NCBI GenBank assembly: GCA_021161765.1 | Contig: JAGGZZ010000256.1 | Span: forward strand, 1 to 12,961 | Source: Candidatus Methanophagales archaeon | GTDB taxonomy: Archaea > Halobacteriota > Syntropharchaeia > Alkanophagales > Methanospirareceae | Length of the DNA stretch: 12,961 nt | Reading direction: 5' to 3' | Part shown: one piece after another, positions 12,793 to 12,961 of the stretch | Position numbering within the stretch: position 1 is the stretch's first letter | Layout: each line of letters opens with the position of its first letter | The notes under the pieces: model-generated | What the model was told of the DNA's origin: nothing | The model's input: only the letters and a program-made list of their open reading frames with translations | Databases searched by the model: none | Translations under genes and position numbers: made by a program

Positions 12793-12898
12793 ACTTCGCC
12801 TAACACAGCATATACGCTACGGGCTATCGCCCTTGCCCTTCGGGACATTGCTCCTTTTGGTCGCAACGTCGTATATGCTGGGAACGTTAAGCGAAAGT
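12793..12898 (+). mobile_element. attC-like palindromic site
   Basis: An imperfect palindrome of about 106 bases. Outer arms: ACTTCGCCTAAC (12793-12804) against GTTAAGCGAAAGT (12886-12898). Inner arms: CAGCATATACG (12806-12816) and CGTATATGCTG (12870-12880), an exact 11 bp pair. The core heptamers GCCTAAC (12798-12804) and GTTAAGC (12886-12892) fit the integron attC consensus RYYYAAC and GTTRRRY, and the 95-base span is within the usual attC range. The centre holds GGGC/GCCC and a CC-TTCG-GG mini-hairpin. The two spacers between core and inner arm are unequal (1 and 5 bases), which is not canonical. It could instead be a MITE-like palindrome or a structured RNA. No integrase gene is in view. 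Confidence 0.45.
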
Positions 12899-12943
12899 GC
12901 CTTATTATACTAAGGATAATGTTTTTTGTAAAGAGGGATAGCT

Positions 12944-12961
12944 ATGGAGAAGGTATATGTA
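12944..12961 (+). CDS. Start of a further gene, cut by the window edge
   Basis: ATG at 12944 opens a frame (MEKVYV) that runs off the end. GAGGG at 12933-12937 is a Shine-Dalgarno sequence at a spacing of six bases, and TATA-like TTATTATAC (12902-12910) lies upstream. The start is 51 bases after the attC-like core at 12886-12892, the position a cassette gene would take. Too little is visible to name it. Confidence 0.45.

Noticed and set aside
12820..12850. Riboswitch or rRNA fragment suggested by the GGGC...GCCC and CC-TTCG-GG hairpins
   Set aside because: The hairpins are small and sit at the centre of the larger palindrome; no known riboswitch core or rRNA helix could be matched by eye.
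11994..12866. Minus-strand frame of 290 codons opposite dapA and the following spacer
   Set aside because: Most of it is antisense to dapA, which has a complete active site; the remainder is low-quality sequence running through the palindrome.

Overview
This window is archaeal chromosomal DNA. The evidence is the information-processing gene set: a proteasome alpha subunit, an SBDS homologue and exosome Rrp4/Rrp41/Rrp42 in one operon, plus TFE, archease, archaeal-type ribosomal proteins uL24, uS15 and eS17, and a geranylgeranyl-reductase-family flavoprotein. The proteasome N-terminus and the eS17-dapA pair look euryarchaeal, of the Methanosarcina/ANME (Halobacteriota) kind. That assignment comes from remembered protein similarity and not from a search.

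Layout. (1) 64-1017: ketopantoate reductase (CoA synthesis). (2) 1162-1599: archease, convergent with a two-gene minus-strand unit at 1588-3576 that holds a LysE-type exporter followed by a coiled-coil protein of unknown function. (3) 3686-3757: tRNA-Ala(CGC). (4) 3839-7546: psmA-SBDS-rrp4-rrp41-rrp42, the classical archaeal proteasome-exosome cluster, linking protein degradation, ribosome maturation and 3'-5' RNA decay. (5) 7800-8839: TFE and an HD-domain hydrolase that overlap. (6) 8998-9348: a solitary rpl24 on the minus strand. (7) 9410-12573: a tight operon of geranylgeranyl-reductase-family protein, uS15, a two-helix membrane protein, eS17 (TTG start) and DapA. (8) 12574-12961: a gene-poor end with an attC-like palindrome and the first codons of a further gene.

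The coding part is mostly housekeeping. The less ordinary material lies between genes. Three copies (994-1141, 7564-7679, 8869-8992) of one 116-148 bp element with AACCAC-type inverted ends sit at gene 3' ends, and one of them supplies the last codons of panE. Several A/T hairpins and T tracts within or beside them could act as terminators. At 12793-12898 a palindrome carries GCCTAAC and GTTAAGC in the order and spacing of integron R'' and R' core sites. A short reading frame stops inside the first core and a new start codon with a Shine-Dalgarno sequence follows the second. This is the best candidate for something unusual in the window.

Leaderless-looking promoters (TFE, rpl24) coexist with strong Shine-Dalgarno starts (psmA, rrp42, the membrane protein). 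The psmA start is best placed at the ATG at 3839, because the GTG nine bases earlier lies inside the ribosome binding site.
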